From the NCBI GenBank assembly GCA_022494885.1, contig JAGVSM010001110.1, positions 1 to 64,000 on the forward strand: a stretch of DNA of 64,000 nucleotides. The letters are read 5' to 3'. The DNA comes from Micrasema longulum (lineage: Eukaryota > Arthropoda > Insecta > Trichoptera > Brachycentridae). The position numbers were made by a program, and so were the translations under genes. Below are positions 1 through 10,627 of this stretch, one piece after another; position 1 is the stretch's first letter, and every line of letters begins with the position of its first letter. Under the pieces are notes generated by a model. That model worked only from the letters and a program-made list of their open reading frames with translations, searched no databases and was not told the DNA's origin.

Positions 1-1
1 T

Positions 2-124
2 TTTGCCTCCTTTTTTACAGTAGTAGCTGCTGGATTGTGGAATAATCTACCCGCTGGTATCAGAGATGCTCTTTTTTTGTTTACATTTAAATCAAGATTG
101 AAATGTCGCCATTCAAATATTTGA
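2..124 (+). pseudogene. LINE reverse-transcriptase C-terminal fragment
   Basis: An open frame enters from the left edge and ends at the TGA at 122-124. It encodes about 40 residues including GLWNNLPAGIRDA and FKSRLK, the pattern (W-N-x-LP-x-x-IR then F-K-x-x-L-K) found at the extreme C-terminus of jockey/CR1-like non-LTR retrotransposon ORF2 proteins. An AT-rich 3' trailer with AATAAA-like runs follows to about 300. The rest of the element lies outside the window. The clade is not certain. Confidence 0.6.
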
Positions 125-296
125 GTTTTCACTTTCTCCATTTTGTTCCCCTCCATCTCCTCTCCTTTCTTCATAACAAAGTAAAGATTTTTAGTTCATT
201 TTTGTTTCAAATTTTGCATTAAATTATGAGATTCTGTATAAATATGTAGAATATGTCCGCAAACTTATTTGTTTTTATAAATTAATAAAATAAATC

Positions 297-372
297 ATAA
301 ACATTCTTACTTTCTCAAACTGAATGGTTCGAGAAGGTAGGAAGAAATTACCCTAAGAAAATGTGCCCGCCC
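297..372 (+). repeat. Short interspersed repeat, second copy at 9.6 kb
   Basis: The stretch beginning TTTCTCAAACTGAA and running through GGTAGGAAGAAATT is repeated at 9600-9665 with a few substitutions. Both copies end in a GCCTGCC/GCCCGCC segment. It is probably the 3' tail of a retroelement. No coding potential is seen. Confidence 0.5.
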
Positions 373-504
373 TTACATAAAATGGATAAGTATATGCAGT
401 GTTTAATAAATAAATTATAGCCAAATCTGAGAACTACCTACAGATCTATGCTGTATAAGTTCCACTTAGTATCATAAAGACTAAACATGTCAATATCACA
501 AAAC

Positions 505-1143
505 AAAAAGTCTTACAATATCCAAACAACCTATGAAAGTGTAAGCTGACTATTGACAACAAGCCAGTGGAACAGGTCACGAGTTTTCAATACCTGGGAG
601 TAGAAATCTCAAGTCTTAGGGATTGTTACACCGAAGTCAGAGGACAGGTCAACGAATCATCAATTGTGTCGGGGTGTCTGAGGAATGTAATATGGAAAAA
701 TATAGATATGCGTATCGATAGCAAGGTCAGAATATGCAAGACATGTATGAGACCCATCATGGCGTATGCTGTGAAAGCGCGAGCTGACACTGTTCATACC
801 AAGGGGCTACTTAAAACTGCAGAAATGAAGGTTTTAAGGTATATTAATGGAAAAGCGCTCCGTGACCAAATCCAGAATACTATAATTAGAGATACGTGTG
901 AAATAAAGAATATTGTGCGATGGAGCAGACCCAAACGAAGATACTGGAGGGACCATGTGGGCAGAATGAACATGAACAATGATAGACGTGTGTACACATT
1001 AGCCAATAAAACTCCATCTGGACAACATCCGCCAGGAGGACCACCCGAGGGATAGACGAGCAGTTGGACCTCATCATCTCAGGAGAACAACTAGTTTTCT
1101 GTAACACGGATCTTAGGGTCTCTTCAAAGAAGAAGAAGAATAA
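505..1143 (+). pseudogene. RTE-type LINE, 5'-truncated 3' end
   Basis: The frame at 567-1055 reads EQVTSFQYLGVEISS, then SGCLRN, RICKTCMRPIMAYAV and TAEMKVLRYI. This order is typical of the region just C-terminal to the reverse-transcriptase palm in RTE-like non-LTR retrotransposons of insects. Upstream, 505-540 encodes SLTISKQPMK in another frame, so a one-base frameshift separates it from CKLTIDNKPVEQV. Downstream, the C-terminal SSWTSSSQE pattern follows an in-frame TAG at 1053-1055. The element ends in AAGAAGAAGAAG, the short A-rich simple tail usual for RTE. It is a dead, 5'-truncated copy in intergenic DNA. Confidence 0.75.
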
Positions 1144-1321
1144 ATTATACTTTATGATGATCATCAAGATATCGTGTCGTATTTAATTACATACTTTCAA
1201 TCTAGAGTGCGTTAGTAGATACGAGTATGTGTCTTGTTGAAAATATTTTTTCTAGTTGAACTTTAATGATTTACATGAATACTCACAAACAAAACACGAA
1301 AATGATTTAAAAAGTAAAAAA

Positions 1322-1480
1322 AAAGGATTTTTTTAGTCTTCTTCTTCTTCTTTTCCACATTCGCTTCTAAGTGGAACATGTGGACATCACTAGTTGCCTC
1401 CAGGAGACCCTATCGCCAGCCAGCACTCTCGCTTCTTCCCATGTCAATCCAGCGCCTCTTAATTCCGCCGAATAAAGTTT
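1322..1480 (-). pseudogene. Second LINE C-terminus with GAA-repeat tail
   Basis: On the minus strand the reading frame gives SAELRGAGLTWEEARVLAG, then DRVSWRQLV, then a stop, followed by AAAAGAAGAAGAAGAAGA. The G-L-T-W-E-E-A then D-R-x-x-W-R-x-L-V pattern is the usual C-terminal end of many insect LINE ORF2 proteins. It lies tail to tail with the element at 505-1143, and both end in GAA repeats. Only the last 40 or so codons survive. Confidence 0.65.
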
Positions 1481-1495
1481 TTTTAGTACGTGTTT

Positions 1496-1765
1496 TTAAC
1501 AAATTACAACAGGGATGGAGAATACCTTAAATAAGGGAATATGGAAGTCTAGGCATTTACAGTCATTGTCTGGTTTAAGTGGCCACTTTACACACTGTGT
1601 AACATTCACCATTTTGCCTATGTTTGAACATCCATATTTCTTCAATTCTTCCATCTGTTGATTTAAGTGAAGTGAGAAAGCTGAAACCTTTATTGTTGTG
1701 AAGAGATTCATCTGACTGAATTATTTCACATAGTAGGCAACGACTGAAAACAATTTTTGTTTTTG
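1496..1765 (+). repeat. Foldback repeat family A, body copy
   Basis: Contains the family core GGTTTAAGTGGCCACTTTA, followed by CACTGTGTAACATTCACC and a tail with AGGCAACGACTGAAAAC. Other copies lie near 11.1, 11.6, 13.3, 14.6-15.9, 22.9, 26.8-27.2, 38.7, 59.4 and 60.5 kb. The 5' head of the family is missing here. Non-coding and of unknown superfamily. Confidence 0.7.
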
Positions 1766-2690
1766 ATTCAATTTATTTTTTTATTTAATATTCACACCCA
1801 TAAGACTTTTACATACATAAGAGTTATATAAAACACGAGAATAAACAACATTTTTTTCCATTACAATATGAATAAATAAAAACAATGTTTAGAAATGTAG
1901 TTGGGATAAAAAATATAAAGAGGCTATAAAAGAAATAAGATAAGATATAAAAGAAATAGTAAAAAAATATATCATCAATATTTTAACCTTAAGAAGCGTA
2001 AGCATGTAAAGCGTTAAATCCGGTTTTAGAAGGAAAAAATATAATTCACAAGTACAATGAAATAATTTTAATCCAGAGCGCGTCAGTAGGATGTACTCGT
2101 ATACCGTTAATTAAAATTTAACTGGACCAAGACTTATTTCAATCTAGAGTGTATCATATGTTTTTAAAATTTTGATTTAATAATTGTGATTTATTTTTAT
2201 TCGGTGTTCGCTGACTACTAAAACCTACACACGTTTCGTGATGGTTATTTTGACATTCCGGCCCTCAATTCGGAGGAAAAATGGCAATCTCAAAACCAGA
2301 CTATAAAGATGCCCATGCTTGCTCAGGGGGATAGAATTCAGTCCTTGTCAGCAAACATGTGGATGGCGTGAAAATATTGTTGATAAAATCCAATTTGGAG
2401 ACATGACTCTTAAGATATATCAGCAGAAGGCGAATCTCTTAGTAATTTGTCTAACAAGTAATCAAACATTACTAAGGCGTTTCGCATTTACGATCCCTGA
2501 TTATTTGAAAACTATCCGCGAATTGCACATTCAAATTTCAGTCAGAAATTTAGTTTTTTTTTTTAATTTTAATAAACTATTAAACAAATCCAAAAAGCTT
2601 TTTATATTTTTATGTATCGTGATTAATGATTTTTTCATTTTTTGTAATATTGAAATTTCTCCGCCTGTGACGTCACTAGCTGTCGTCAAC
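1766..2690. other. No recognisable gene; AT-rich
   Basis: Contains long A/T runs and an open frame on the plus strand at 2319-2702 whose product matches no family I know and whose second half is low-complexity AT-rich translation. I see no splice-flanked exon and no promoter. Confidence 0.4.
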
Positions 2691-2694
2691 AAGT

Positions 2695-2900
2695 TGTCCT
2701 GAGTGGCGAGTCGGCTTCCCGGGAACCGAAAATATCATTGGTTGATTCGGAAGAACTTGTGACGTAGTTCAAAGAAGTGCATTTTCATCATTTTCGAGAA
2801 ACTTTGTTTTACAATTAAATGCTCTGATTTAAACTCCTTTAAAGAAAATATTTTTGTTTGCATTTTACCGTAACACTGAACTTCCTCGTAGTTAAAAAAA
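2695..2900 (+). repeat. Family B repeat, partial copy
   Basis: Shares ATCATTGGTTGATTCGGAAG, a TGACGTagTTCAAAG-like segment and TTTTCGAGAAACTTTG with copies at 16.2-16.6, 23.8-24.2 and 42.2-42.5 kb. The family motif is ATTGGTT, then TGACGTC, then GTTCAAAGTA. Confidence 0.55.
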
Positions 2901-3236
2901 AAAATAAAAAGAAAAAAAAATTTGAACGAAAATTTTGCTGGTATCAAGAATAAATTATTATTTATTTATTCAATTGGCACCAATACGCACCCGGAAATAA
3001 AAGTGGCAGAACGCAAAAAAACTTTCATCTATTCATTCGCGAAAACAAAGGATCAACTTAAGGTACTCACTTGTGCCATCCAGTCATAAATATTTTCTGA
3101 AGTAACAATGACACTGTGCTTCTTTTTATTCTTTAATTTAATTAACAAAATAAAATAAAACATTGACATTCTTTTAATTTTTAGTCTACATCATTTTAAG
3201 ATTCATGCGTCAATAATTGTGCTGATAGGGAATTAT

Positions 3237-3375
3237 TGATCTCCCTGGCAAAGTGGTTAAGACGCCAGACTCGCGCACGGAAGGTCCGGGTTTAACTCGG
3301 TATTCTGTAATGTAATTCGCCACTGTGATTCGGACTCCTGGCCTGGTGTGGCGCAAAAAAAATAAAGAAAAAACT
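3237..3375 (+). mobile_element. tRNA-derived SINE
   Basis: A box A-like TGGCAAAGTGGTTAAGACG and a box B-like GGTCCGGGTTTAACTCGG are separated by a tRNA-like distance. A non-tRNA body and an A-rich tail (GCGCAAAAAAAATAAAG) follow. The tail and poor cloverleaf argue against a functional tRNA gene. Confidence 0.6.
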
Positions 3376-3379
3376 GAAT

Positions 3380-4900
3380 ATTTTCAGGAACATTTCTGCA
3401 AACTTCCAATACGTAAATATGTTAGTTGTGCTGTTATTATCACTCAGGCGCGATTAACACAACAACTCATGCAAATTAATTACAAATAAGACCAGTAATA
3501 ATTATGGATTTTACATAAAAACAGTATCAAACATAACACCGTTCAATGTGGATAAGAAAAAGAGAAACGAAAATTACAGTATGTTTATGTGTTACCAAAA
3601 TTCAATAGATGTCGCCTATGAGTAAGCATCAAACAATGTGAAAGCTCACCTGCTTTGAGTAAGATACATACAACCTCAAAAAATTGTGGAGATGTGGAAA
3701 TCACAAACAATAAGCTGAACGGTGAATATTATATAGAGTGTAAATTGATTACTTTAAACAGCCATAAGCTCTGTGAATGCCTGGATCCATATTTCTTAAT
3801 TATTCTTCAATCTCAATTGAGATATCTATCATAGATATTTCTATTGCTGTGTTGAAATATATAAAATTACTAATGAGGAGAAAATCAGTCTCAAAACTTA
3901 CTGTACAGGGGTCAAAAAGGAAAAAAAAAGCCTTAAAATATTTGAAACCATTATTTTTTAAATACTGAGGTATAATTAAATAGAGATAATGCTTCTTTGA
4001 ATAATAGATTGAAATTATATTCCGAAAAATGAACATTGCTGTGCAAAACGCGTAGTAGAGTAAAAAAAACTAACTGTCTATGCTAGTATCCTGTGAATTC
4101 AAAGCTGTATGTCGCGCCTTTTTACGCTGCTTCACGTTTACTGACTACAAGCTAAGTTCCGGAACTTAGGCAAAACATTATGTATCATTTATTAAACTAC
4201 TAATTTTTTAACTGCTTTGATTTTTTTTTCGATAGTCTGTTACAGGGAGGTAAGGTTACCAATCTGACGCCTTAGGTACCAGTCTAGGTACAGGTACTAA
4301 TTATTGCAGAAGTGAACCTCCTTGTAAACAAATATTTCATGTCGACCCTCCCAGAAATTGAACCCAAGACCTCCAGCATCGTAAACAATCGGGCCAACTA
4401 CTACTGCGAGGTGGACTTTTCTCTACTCGATTTCTTTTTTAAGGATTTTTACCTGACTGTACCTTTTATTATAACGAAAACTCAGTTCTATAGAACAAGT
4501 CAAAAAAATATGGGTTGAGTTATGCAATCCATTATATTAACGAAACACTCCTTTTCAATTATAACTATAAAAATAATAAAACATTGGGTTTCTCTGATTA
4601 GACAAATGTTTTCATACGGAGGATGCTAAATATAAATGATATATGGGAAAAATTGAAGTTTTGAGATATAACGTTTGTAAGTTTGCAAACCTCTTGGACA
4701 ATTTTAATAAACTTTTAAATATGAAAGAACCTTGTTAATATAAATAGCCTTTACTGTTTTATATAATCTTAGATGGTTTTCATGACTATAAAATGATATC
4801 TATATTTTAGTTTTTAATCGACATCCATCCTTTATCCCCTACATATGTTTAATGATTTAGAAACTAGCCTAAATATATATTCTCTTTAAGGCCGTCGATA
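3380..4900. other. No gene found
   Basis: Mostly AT-rich unique sequence. Short open frames at 3777-3968 and 4312-4518 show no recognisable domain. The segment around 4400-4480 resembles the GATTTCCTTTTGCAGGATTTT stretch of repeat family D, so an old family D fragment may lie here. Confidence 0.35.
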
Positions 4901-4910
4901 TAAATTCAAC

Positions 4911-5290
4911 CTTCTAGTCATGTTTAAAATTCTCAACTCACTCTTTGATGCGCCTGAACTACTAAGCTCAATAAAATTCAATATTCCAACTTGAAATCTC
5001 AGACAAAACTTACTTTTTCATACCGATAACCATTGATCTAACCATGGTTTCCATTTCTGTATGCCCAGAATTCTTAGGTCTGCCAACAAACATACCAGTC
5101 TTGATTTCTTTGATAACCAGTGGTCTTCTTTCATACGATCACTAAATCAAATTAAATTATAAACACCTCTCCCGCTTCCACTCCCACTTAGTCTACTTTA
5201 TACCATTGTGTCTTTCTATTTTATTTTATAATATACTCCTATGTATACATATGTCCATAAAAATGCCCATTTGGCAAATATATAAATAAA
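4911..5290 (+). pseudogene. Jockey-like LINE C-terminus and 3' tail
   Basis: The frame starting at 4911 encodes FKILNSLFDAPELLSSIKF, then NHGFHFCMPRILRSANK, then WSSFIRSLNQIKL, ending at TAA 5160-5162. It is broken by two internal stops. The order (ILN, D-x-PELL, I-x-F, then a final F-I-R-S-L) is that of jockey-like ORF2 C-termini. The 3' UTR ends in GCCCATTTGGCAAATATATA followed by ATAAATA units. Degenerate copy. Confidence 0.6.
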
Positions 5291-5782
5291 TATGCACTTT
5301 TTCTTGCTCAGGTACTCGTATCTTAAAAAGTATGGCCTTAATGTCAAATTTTATTCAACATAAATGTTGATCCTGTGAACTGCCGTCAGATAGCATAATT
5401 GGTTTGAAACACACAAATAATTGACATCTGGCTGCACATGAATTATTTAGGTATGCATAAGTCTCAGTTATTGTCACAATTTTGACATCAAGTCTGCCTA
5501 CAACCTCGCCTACCCTACCTCAGTACTCCTTCATTGCCCGCTATAACTAGACCTACTGTCCTGCCGCAAGATTATTTATTAATCTCCGCTCCACTTTTAT
5601 AAAAGTATTGTCCATCCAATCGCGCCAGAGTGGTACTCGAAGCTCGAGGCAGAAGGCCCTTCGCGTACGCGTATCAGTGCCACATCTTCAAGTGTCAAGT
5701 GTCAGGACCCAACCGCTCCAGGGCTGGTATTCCGAACGCGTTTACAGCGCGCTATAATGCGTATTTAGTACGTAAAAACGCG

Positions 5783-7103
5783 GGGCTATGTATAGCGTGT
5801 GAGCTCGCCAATATATGACAGTAAAAATTTTATTGTCTTTGAATTTCCTAGAGTTTTAACCATCGAAAAAAAAGAAGATTGCAAATAAAATCAACAGACA
5901 ATGGAAATTTGATGTGTATTATTTTAATAGATTGTTTATAACAGAAAATACATAGAGAAATATGCATTTTTATTTTTTGTAATAAAAACAGTCTAGTAAA
6001 TTCGAATAAATAAAAATACGCTCTATATTAACAATATTAATTAAAATGCAAAAATAACATTGAATACTTGAAAAATAAATATTACTGAGTGTTACAAACA
6101 TAATTTAAAAAACGGATAGCGATAAAAAGTAAAAACTATCTCTTTAGTTTAATTCTTATAGCGATAAATACATAAACATTATAAAACAGGAGTTATAAAT
6201 ACAAATACAAAAAAATAATATTGTAACTAGGCGGGCTACCTACACGGTTAAATTTCGAAACACTACGTACTTTCTATCCGGCTACTGGCAAAATGAAAAC
6301 ATTTAAATTAATAATTTCATCACGTCATGAAGTCGCCCTGGGTAAAGTCATAACGTCAACCAACAAAACATCCCCCCGTTTTAAATACAATATTTCGGCT
6401 ACGCCATAAATATCTTTTTTTTAAATAATTTCTCACGTCACAAAGTCGCCCCTGGGTAGCGCCTGCTAACGTCAATCAACAAAAACATCCTCGTTTTAAT
6501 TACAATATTTCGGCTACGCCATAAATCTCTTTTTTTTTTAAATTTCTCACGTTACAAAGTCGCCCCTGGGTAGCGCCTGCTAACGTCAATCAACAAAAAA
6601 CATCCTCGTTTTAATTACAATATTTCGGCTACGCCATGAATCTCTTTTTTAAAATAATTTCTCACGTCACAAAGTCGTCCCTGGGTAGCGCCTGCTAACG
6701 TCAATCAACAAAAACATCCTCGTTTTTATAACAGTATTTCGGCTACGCCATGAATTTCTTATAAAATGTCAAAACGTCACAAAGCCACTCTCTGAGTGTC
6801 GCCACTGACATCATTTACAAAAACATAATTATTTGTGCTTTTTTCAGGTACGCAACATTTTTTTTAAATACACCCCAATTTTAACCGATGAAAATACTAT
6901 TAGTAATTAAACCAAGGTGTGCTTTAAAGTTCCGTATGGCCAAATAATATTATTTTATTATTATTAGAATATTATTGACATGTAGTTCAAGCATTGCTGC
7001 ATTCACGTTGCTTTACTTCTGAGAGCTCAACTGCTATGTTTTTCTATGGTTATGTTAATGTCATCTGTCATGTATTGGCGAGCTCACAGGCTATACATAC
7101 GCC
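5783..7103. mobile_element. Nested 1.3-kb non-autonomous element, 8-bp TSD
   Basis: The element is bounded by direct repeats AAAACGCG at 5775-5782 and 7104-7111. Its ends are inverted repeats of about 38 bp: the left starts GGGCTATGTATAGCGTGTGA, and the right, reversed, starts GGCGTATGTATAGCCTGTGA. An 8-bp duplication suggests a hAT-like superfamily, although the termini are not the usual CAG. There is no transposase; the interior is AT-rich plus a minisatellite. Confidence 0.75.
6310..6845. repeat. Five-copy 110-115 bp tandem repeat
   Basis: Repeat starts fall near 6321, 6434, 6548, 6663 and 6773. Each unit holds CACGTCACAAAGTCGCC, a CAACAAAAACATCC segment, and ATTTCGGCTACGCCAT followed by a T-run. 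The outer units are the most diverged. It lies wholly within the nested element at 5783-7103. Confidence 0.85.
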
Positions 7104-7147
7104 AAAACGCGCTATACCGCGCTATAATTTCGTTTGGAATACCAGCC

Positions 7148-7262
7148 CAGGGGTGCTATTCTAAACCACTCTCGTGACACGAGAAAACAGTTTTTCTCTT
7201 GTATTTTGTATGTAAACACACGAGATAATACGGCCACGAGAGCGTTTATAATACCAGCCCAG
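7148..7262. mobile_element. Related MITE abutting the first
   Basis: Starts CAGGGGTGCTATTCTAAACC and ends CGTTTATAATACCAGCCCAG, again imperfect inverted repeats, with CTCGTG/CACGAG palindromes inside. Its first three bases overlap the last three of the neighbouring MITE, so the two are butt-joined. Confidence 0.6.
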
Positions 7263-7299
7263 GCACGAGAAACGACTGGAACAGGTAAGTGGCTTCCCT

Positions 7300-8255
7300 T
7301 CCTAATCCATCTTCCTTGTTAGACGTTGAGAACGACGCGACGAATGACACCGTATACCGCATCGCTACTGAGCTACTAAATTTAATTAAAGTGTGCATGC
7401 ATATATTTTTTTAGAATTTATCACATACTCTTTTAGCATGTATAAGTACAAACATGTAATTTTAAAACCTTTTTAAAAATATATTTTAATGACTGGTATT
7501 ATGTATGGATAATTTTGAATTTTTTTCTTTACCTTTTTAAGTTGTATTATATGTAAAAAAAAAAAAAATACTTTTACACACTTGTATCATTTTTTTTATT
7601 TTCTTTTATTTATTTAGGAAACATACAGTACAGTTACAAAGTTTTATATTTTACACAGTTAGACTTAACTCTAATGGACCTGTGAAATTTTCATATTATA
7701 AATAATTATAAGGTTATTAATGAAAGTACAAAAAAGAGAAGAAAAAAAAACCTAAATGGAAGTTGTTTAAAAATTTAAATTTAAGTAAAAAAAGTTATTT
7801 TAAAGTTTGTAGTTAGTATTTACAAATGGAAATAATATTCAAAATGAAGAAAATTTGTAAAAGTAACTAAAGATTAAGAATTAAAATACAGAATGAAAAA
7901 CATGCTCAGATGTTAAAATAAAATAAAATAGTAATAACATTTTTGAAAAGGAAAAACATAAATAAACAAATTCATATTTTAAGGGATTCAAATAAACGAT
8001 GAGAAGAATCTTATATTATCTTATCTTATCTTATGTAGTCATATGTAATTTACATAATAAAAATACTTTATTACATATTTTTAAGCTGTATTACATATTT
8101 GTTATTCTAAATATCTAATGCTTATTACCATGTATTATATATGTTTTATATATACATTGCACTTTTGCATACTCATTATAGTTTAGAATATAGAAGAAAA
8201 GTTTGTAATTTAATGCATTATAATATTTTTTATTAAATCAGCATTTACTTCGTAA
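7300..8255. other. No gene found; very AT-rich
   Basis: Low-complexity A/T-rich sequence with poly-A and poly-T runs and a short TCTTATCTTATCTTATCTTA stretch near 8010-8035. No open frame of note. Confidence 0.5.
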
Positions 8256-8260
8256 CACTT

Positions 8261-8528
8261 CATTATAAATTATTATGAAAATAAAACTTTGTTATTCGTG
8301 TAACACCATTTTATTATTTTACAAGAACACAACTTTAGTTTCGGGAGAGCACTCCTCCCATCGACGGGTGATATAAAACTAATATAGTGTGTAACCCGTG
8401 TTTACTATTAGTTTTATATCACCCGTCGATGGGAGGAGTGCTCTCCCGAAACTATAGTTGTGTTCTTGTAAAATAATAAAATTGTGTAACACGAATAACA
8501 AAGTTTTATTTTCATAATAATTTATAAT
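8261..8528. repeat. Long hairpin with hammerhead-like centre
   Basis: Two arms of about 124 bp (8261-8384 and 8404-8528) are near-perfect inverted repeats around a loop of about 19 bp. Near the loop each arm reads outward GATGGGAGGAGTGCTCTCCC, then GAAACTATAGTT on the right copy. This can form a GGGAG/CTCCC stem followed by GAAAC and a GTT, the 3' half of a hammerhead layout. The 5' core is a weak match. After that, both copies run into AAAATAATAAAAT and AACAAAGTTTTATTTTC. Interpreted as an inverted pair of Penelope-like terminal repeats. Confidence 0.55.
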
Positions 8529-8559
8529 GCATTATAATTTATAATGCATCCTAATTTAT

Positions 8560-9590
8560 ATTCTGCTTTTGTAAATAATATTTTTGTTTAAAATATAAAT
8601 ACGTCCGTAAATAAATATTGTTATATGCATGTCCCCAAATGAGTTTCTCCAAAAACTTCTGAAGAATATTATATGAAATTATGTATAGTATGTTTTCAAT
8701 TTTTTTAAAGTTCACTTCACCCTTATGCTTTTATTATAGAAGGGAAAATTAGTTTTCCCCAAAAATAACCATTTTTATATCGTGTACCCTTCATATCGTA
8801 GCGATCAAAGAACAACGACCCATGTGATTTTTTCAATTTTACATGAGAGCGATCGGTTTAATTTTTTTAAAGACTTTATGTCACAATTTGTAGCACCAAA
8901 ATATATTTTTTGATACTTAGTATAGAGTTAGTTGGCATAACCTTTTTAACATCAAAAAATACAAAAGAAAGTCAATATCTAATTTCCTCGTCATTGTGCG
9001 ATCACGACGATATGTAAATAAATAAACGTATCAATCTTTTGCTAATTTAAACGACATAATTTGCATAAACAACTTTACTCCTAAAATAAGTTACCACATG
9101 TTTATATTTCACATAAATGTTAATATCTATATGTACTTTGGTTAAGGTTATATAAATAATTAATCGTTACAAATCGATTTAGATGAGTCAGCACTTTAGT
9201 CAGCTATTTTTCAAAAGTAACAATTTCTAATTATATCTTTATTGAACTGAGCCGTCGATAAGATAAAGCAGAAAATGAGGGAAACTAGAGCCGAGTTTAA
9301 AATTCCGTCGATTGTCTTTAAATTGTCAATTTCCTTCACGAAATAAATATATTAGCGTTTCTATATTCTCGTCACGCAAGATGATTCAATCAGTAGAACA
9401 GAAATTCAATCTAAGAATTCATTATTTAGGAGAACAATTTACTCTGGTACTAAAGAGAAGGACTCTCTTTAAATTGAAACATGTAATTTCAATTTTGAGA
9501 ACATCCTATATCTTAAAGCTAATTCAACGTGCGTAGGGTAAACGAGTCGGGAAAGTGACTCAGTTATTGACAATGACAATTATTAGGTAA
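8560..9590. other. No gene found
   Basis: AT-rich sequence without a recognised repeat. The open frame at 9312-9536 has no domain or splice context that would support a gene. Confidence 0.4.
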
Positions 9591-9596
9591 TATTGT

Positions 9597-9668
9597 AATG
9601 TAATTTTCTCAAACTGAACGGTTTGAGTAGGTAGGAAGAAATTGCCTTAAGGCAATATGCCTGCCTTT
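9597..9668 (+). repeat. Second copy of the 0.3-kb short repeat
   Basis: TTTTCTCAAACTGAACGG through GCCTGCCTTTA matches 297-372. Confidence 0.5.
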
Positions 9669-10074
9669 AGATGTATTAATTTATTCCTTTTTTTCACATA
9701 ATAAACAATAATTATTGACAAAAATCATGTGACCTCATTGCCAAGGACACTTAACAATATTTTTATTTTTTTACAAATTTTAGAATATAAAAATAAGGCT
9801 AATATATAAAGAAATAAAAAAAAAAGTTAAGACAGTTTTAAACTTTACGTATTTATGTTTTTATTTCATTTATGCATACCTACATTATTTATATTAAAAT
9901 ACACAAAGTGTTAAATAAATAAATAATAATATTACTTTTTTGAACTCACTTTATTACAAATACAAAGTTTATTGCGAATAACAAAAGATATCGTTTTATG
10001 ACTGATAAATATTAAAGAGAGTTAAAAAACCTTTCTAATAATAATAAATAAGAAAATTCTATATTGATACAAGG

Positions 10075-10225
10075 CGGCCTCGGTGGTTAAATGACTAAGA
10101 CACATAACTTGCAAGCGTAAACCAAAAACATCCGTTACATGCTTGTTGTTAAACTAAAAACCAAACCAAAATTTGGAACGCTTTCGTTCTATGCAATAGA
10201 GCTAAAGACCTTTTGTAGTGACTCT
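10075..10225 (-). repeat. Fragment of MITE family F
   Basis: The stretch GTAAACCAAAAACATCCGTT through TTTGGAACGCTTTCGTTCTA and TGCAATAGAGCTAAAG is the reverse complement of parts of the elements at 32017-32280 and 53899-54172. A tRNA-like GGCCTCGGTGGTTAAATGAC precedes it at about 10076. Confidence 0.45.
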
Positions 10226-10627
10226 GAATTATATACCTACTTTTATAACCTTACATATAGGCACTCTTCAAAAGGAAGAGTTTTGCCAATGGAATTTTGA
10301 GTATACTTTTTTCGGGTCTTGCAAAAGTGACTTGACTTTGACCTTTTCGAGGCATTTATCTAGACTTATTTCTTTCTCAAAATACAGAGCCTAAATCCTT
10401 TTAAATACAGGGCTCGCGACGAGTTATTAACTAATTTGATTGATTATTTTGTAAACCATGTTATACTCACCATGTATGTATTTTTGATTTAACTGTTATA
10501 TAAATTTGATTAACTACTTATTTTATATGATTTTACCAAAGCGCTATTTAATACGGCTGCAAAATGTACATAAATAATCTAAAGGACATTCGCGGAGACT
10601 GGATCGCTATCCACGTGCAAACCACGA

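Larger units (their letters stand above)
5719..7150. mobile_element. 103-bp palindromic MITE split by a nested insertion
   Basis: The left part (5719-5782) begins CAGGGCTGGTATTCCGAACG. The right part (7112-7150) ends GTTTGGAATACCAGCCCAG, its inverted repeat. Removing the insert and one 8-bp duplication leaves 103 bp, exactly the length of the uninterrupted copy at 35993-36095. The interior is rich in GCGCTATA and CGCG palindromes. Superfamily unassigned. Confidence 0.8.

Noticed and set aside
2319..2702. 127-residue plus-strand open frame
   Set aside because: No family resemblance; the second half is low-complexity translation of AT-rich DNA and the end runs into a family B repeat.
3237..3375. 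Functional tRNA gene
   Set aside because: Box A and box B are present but no good acceptor stem forms, and a SINE-like body with A-tail follows.
6310..6845. CRISPR-like array
   Set aside because: The whole 110-115 bp unit repeats; there are no short repeats with unique spacers and no cas genes, and the host is eukaryotic.
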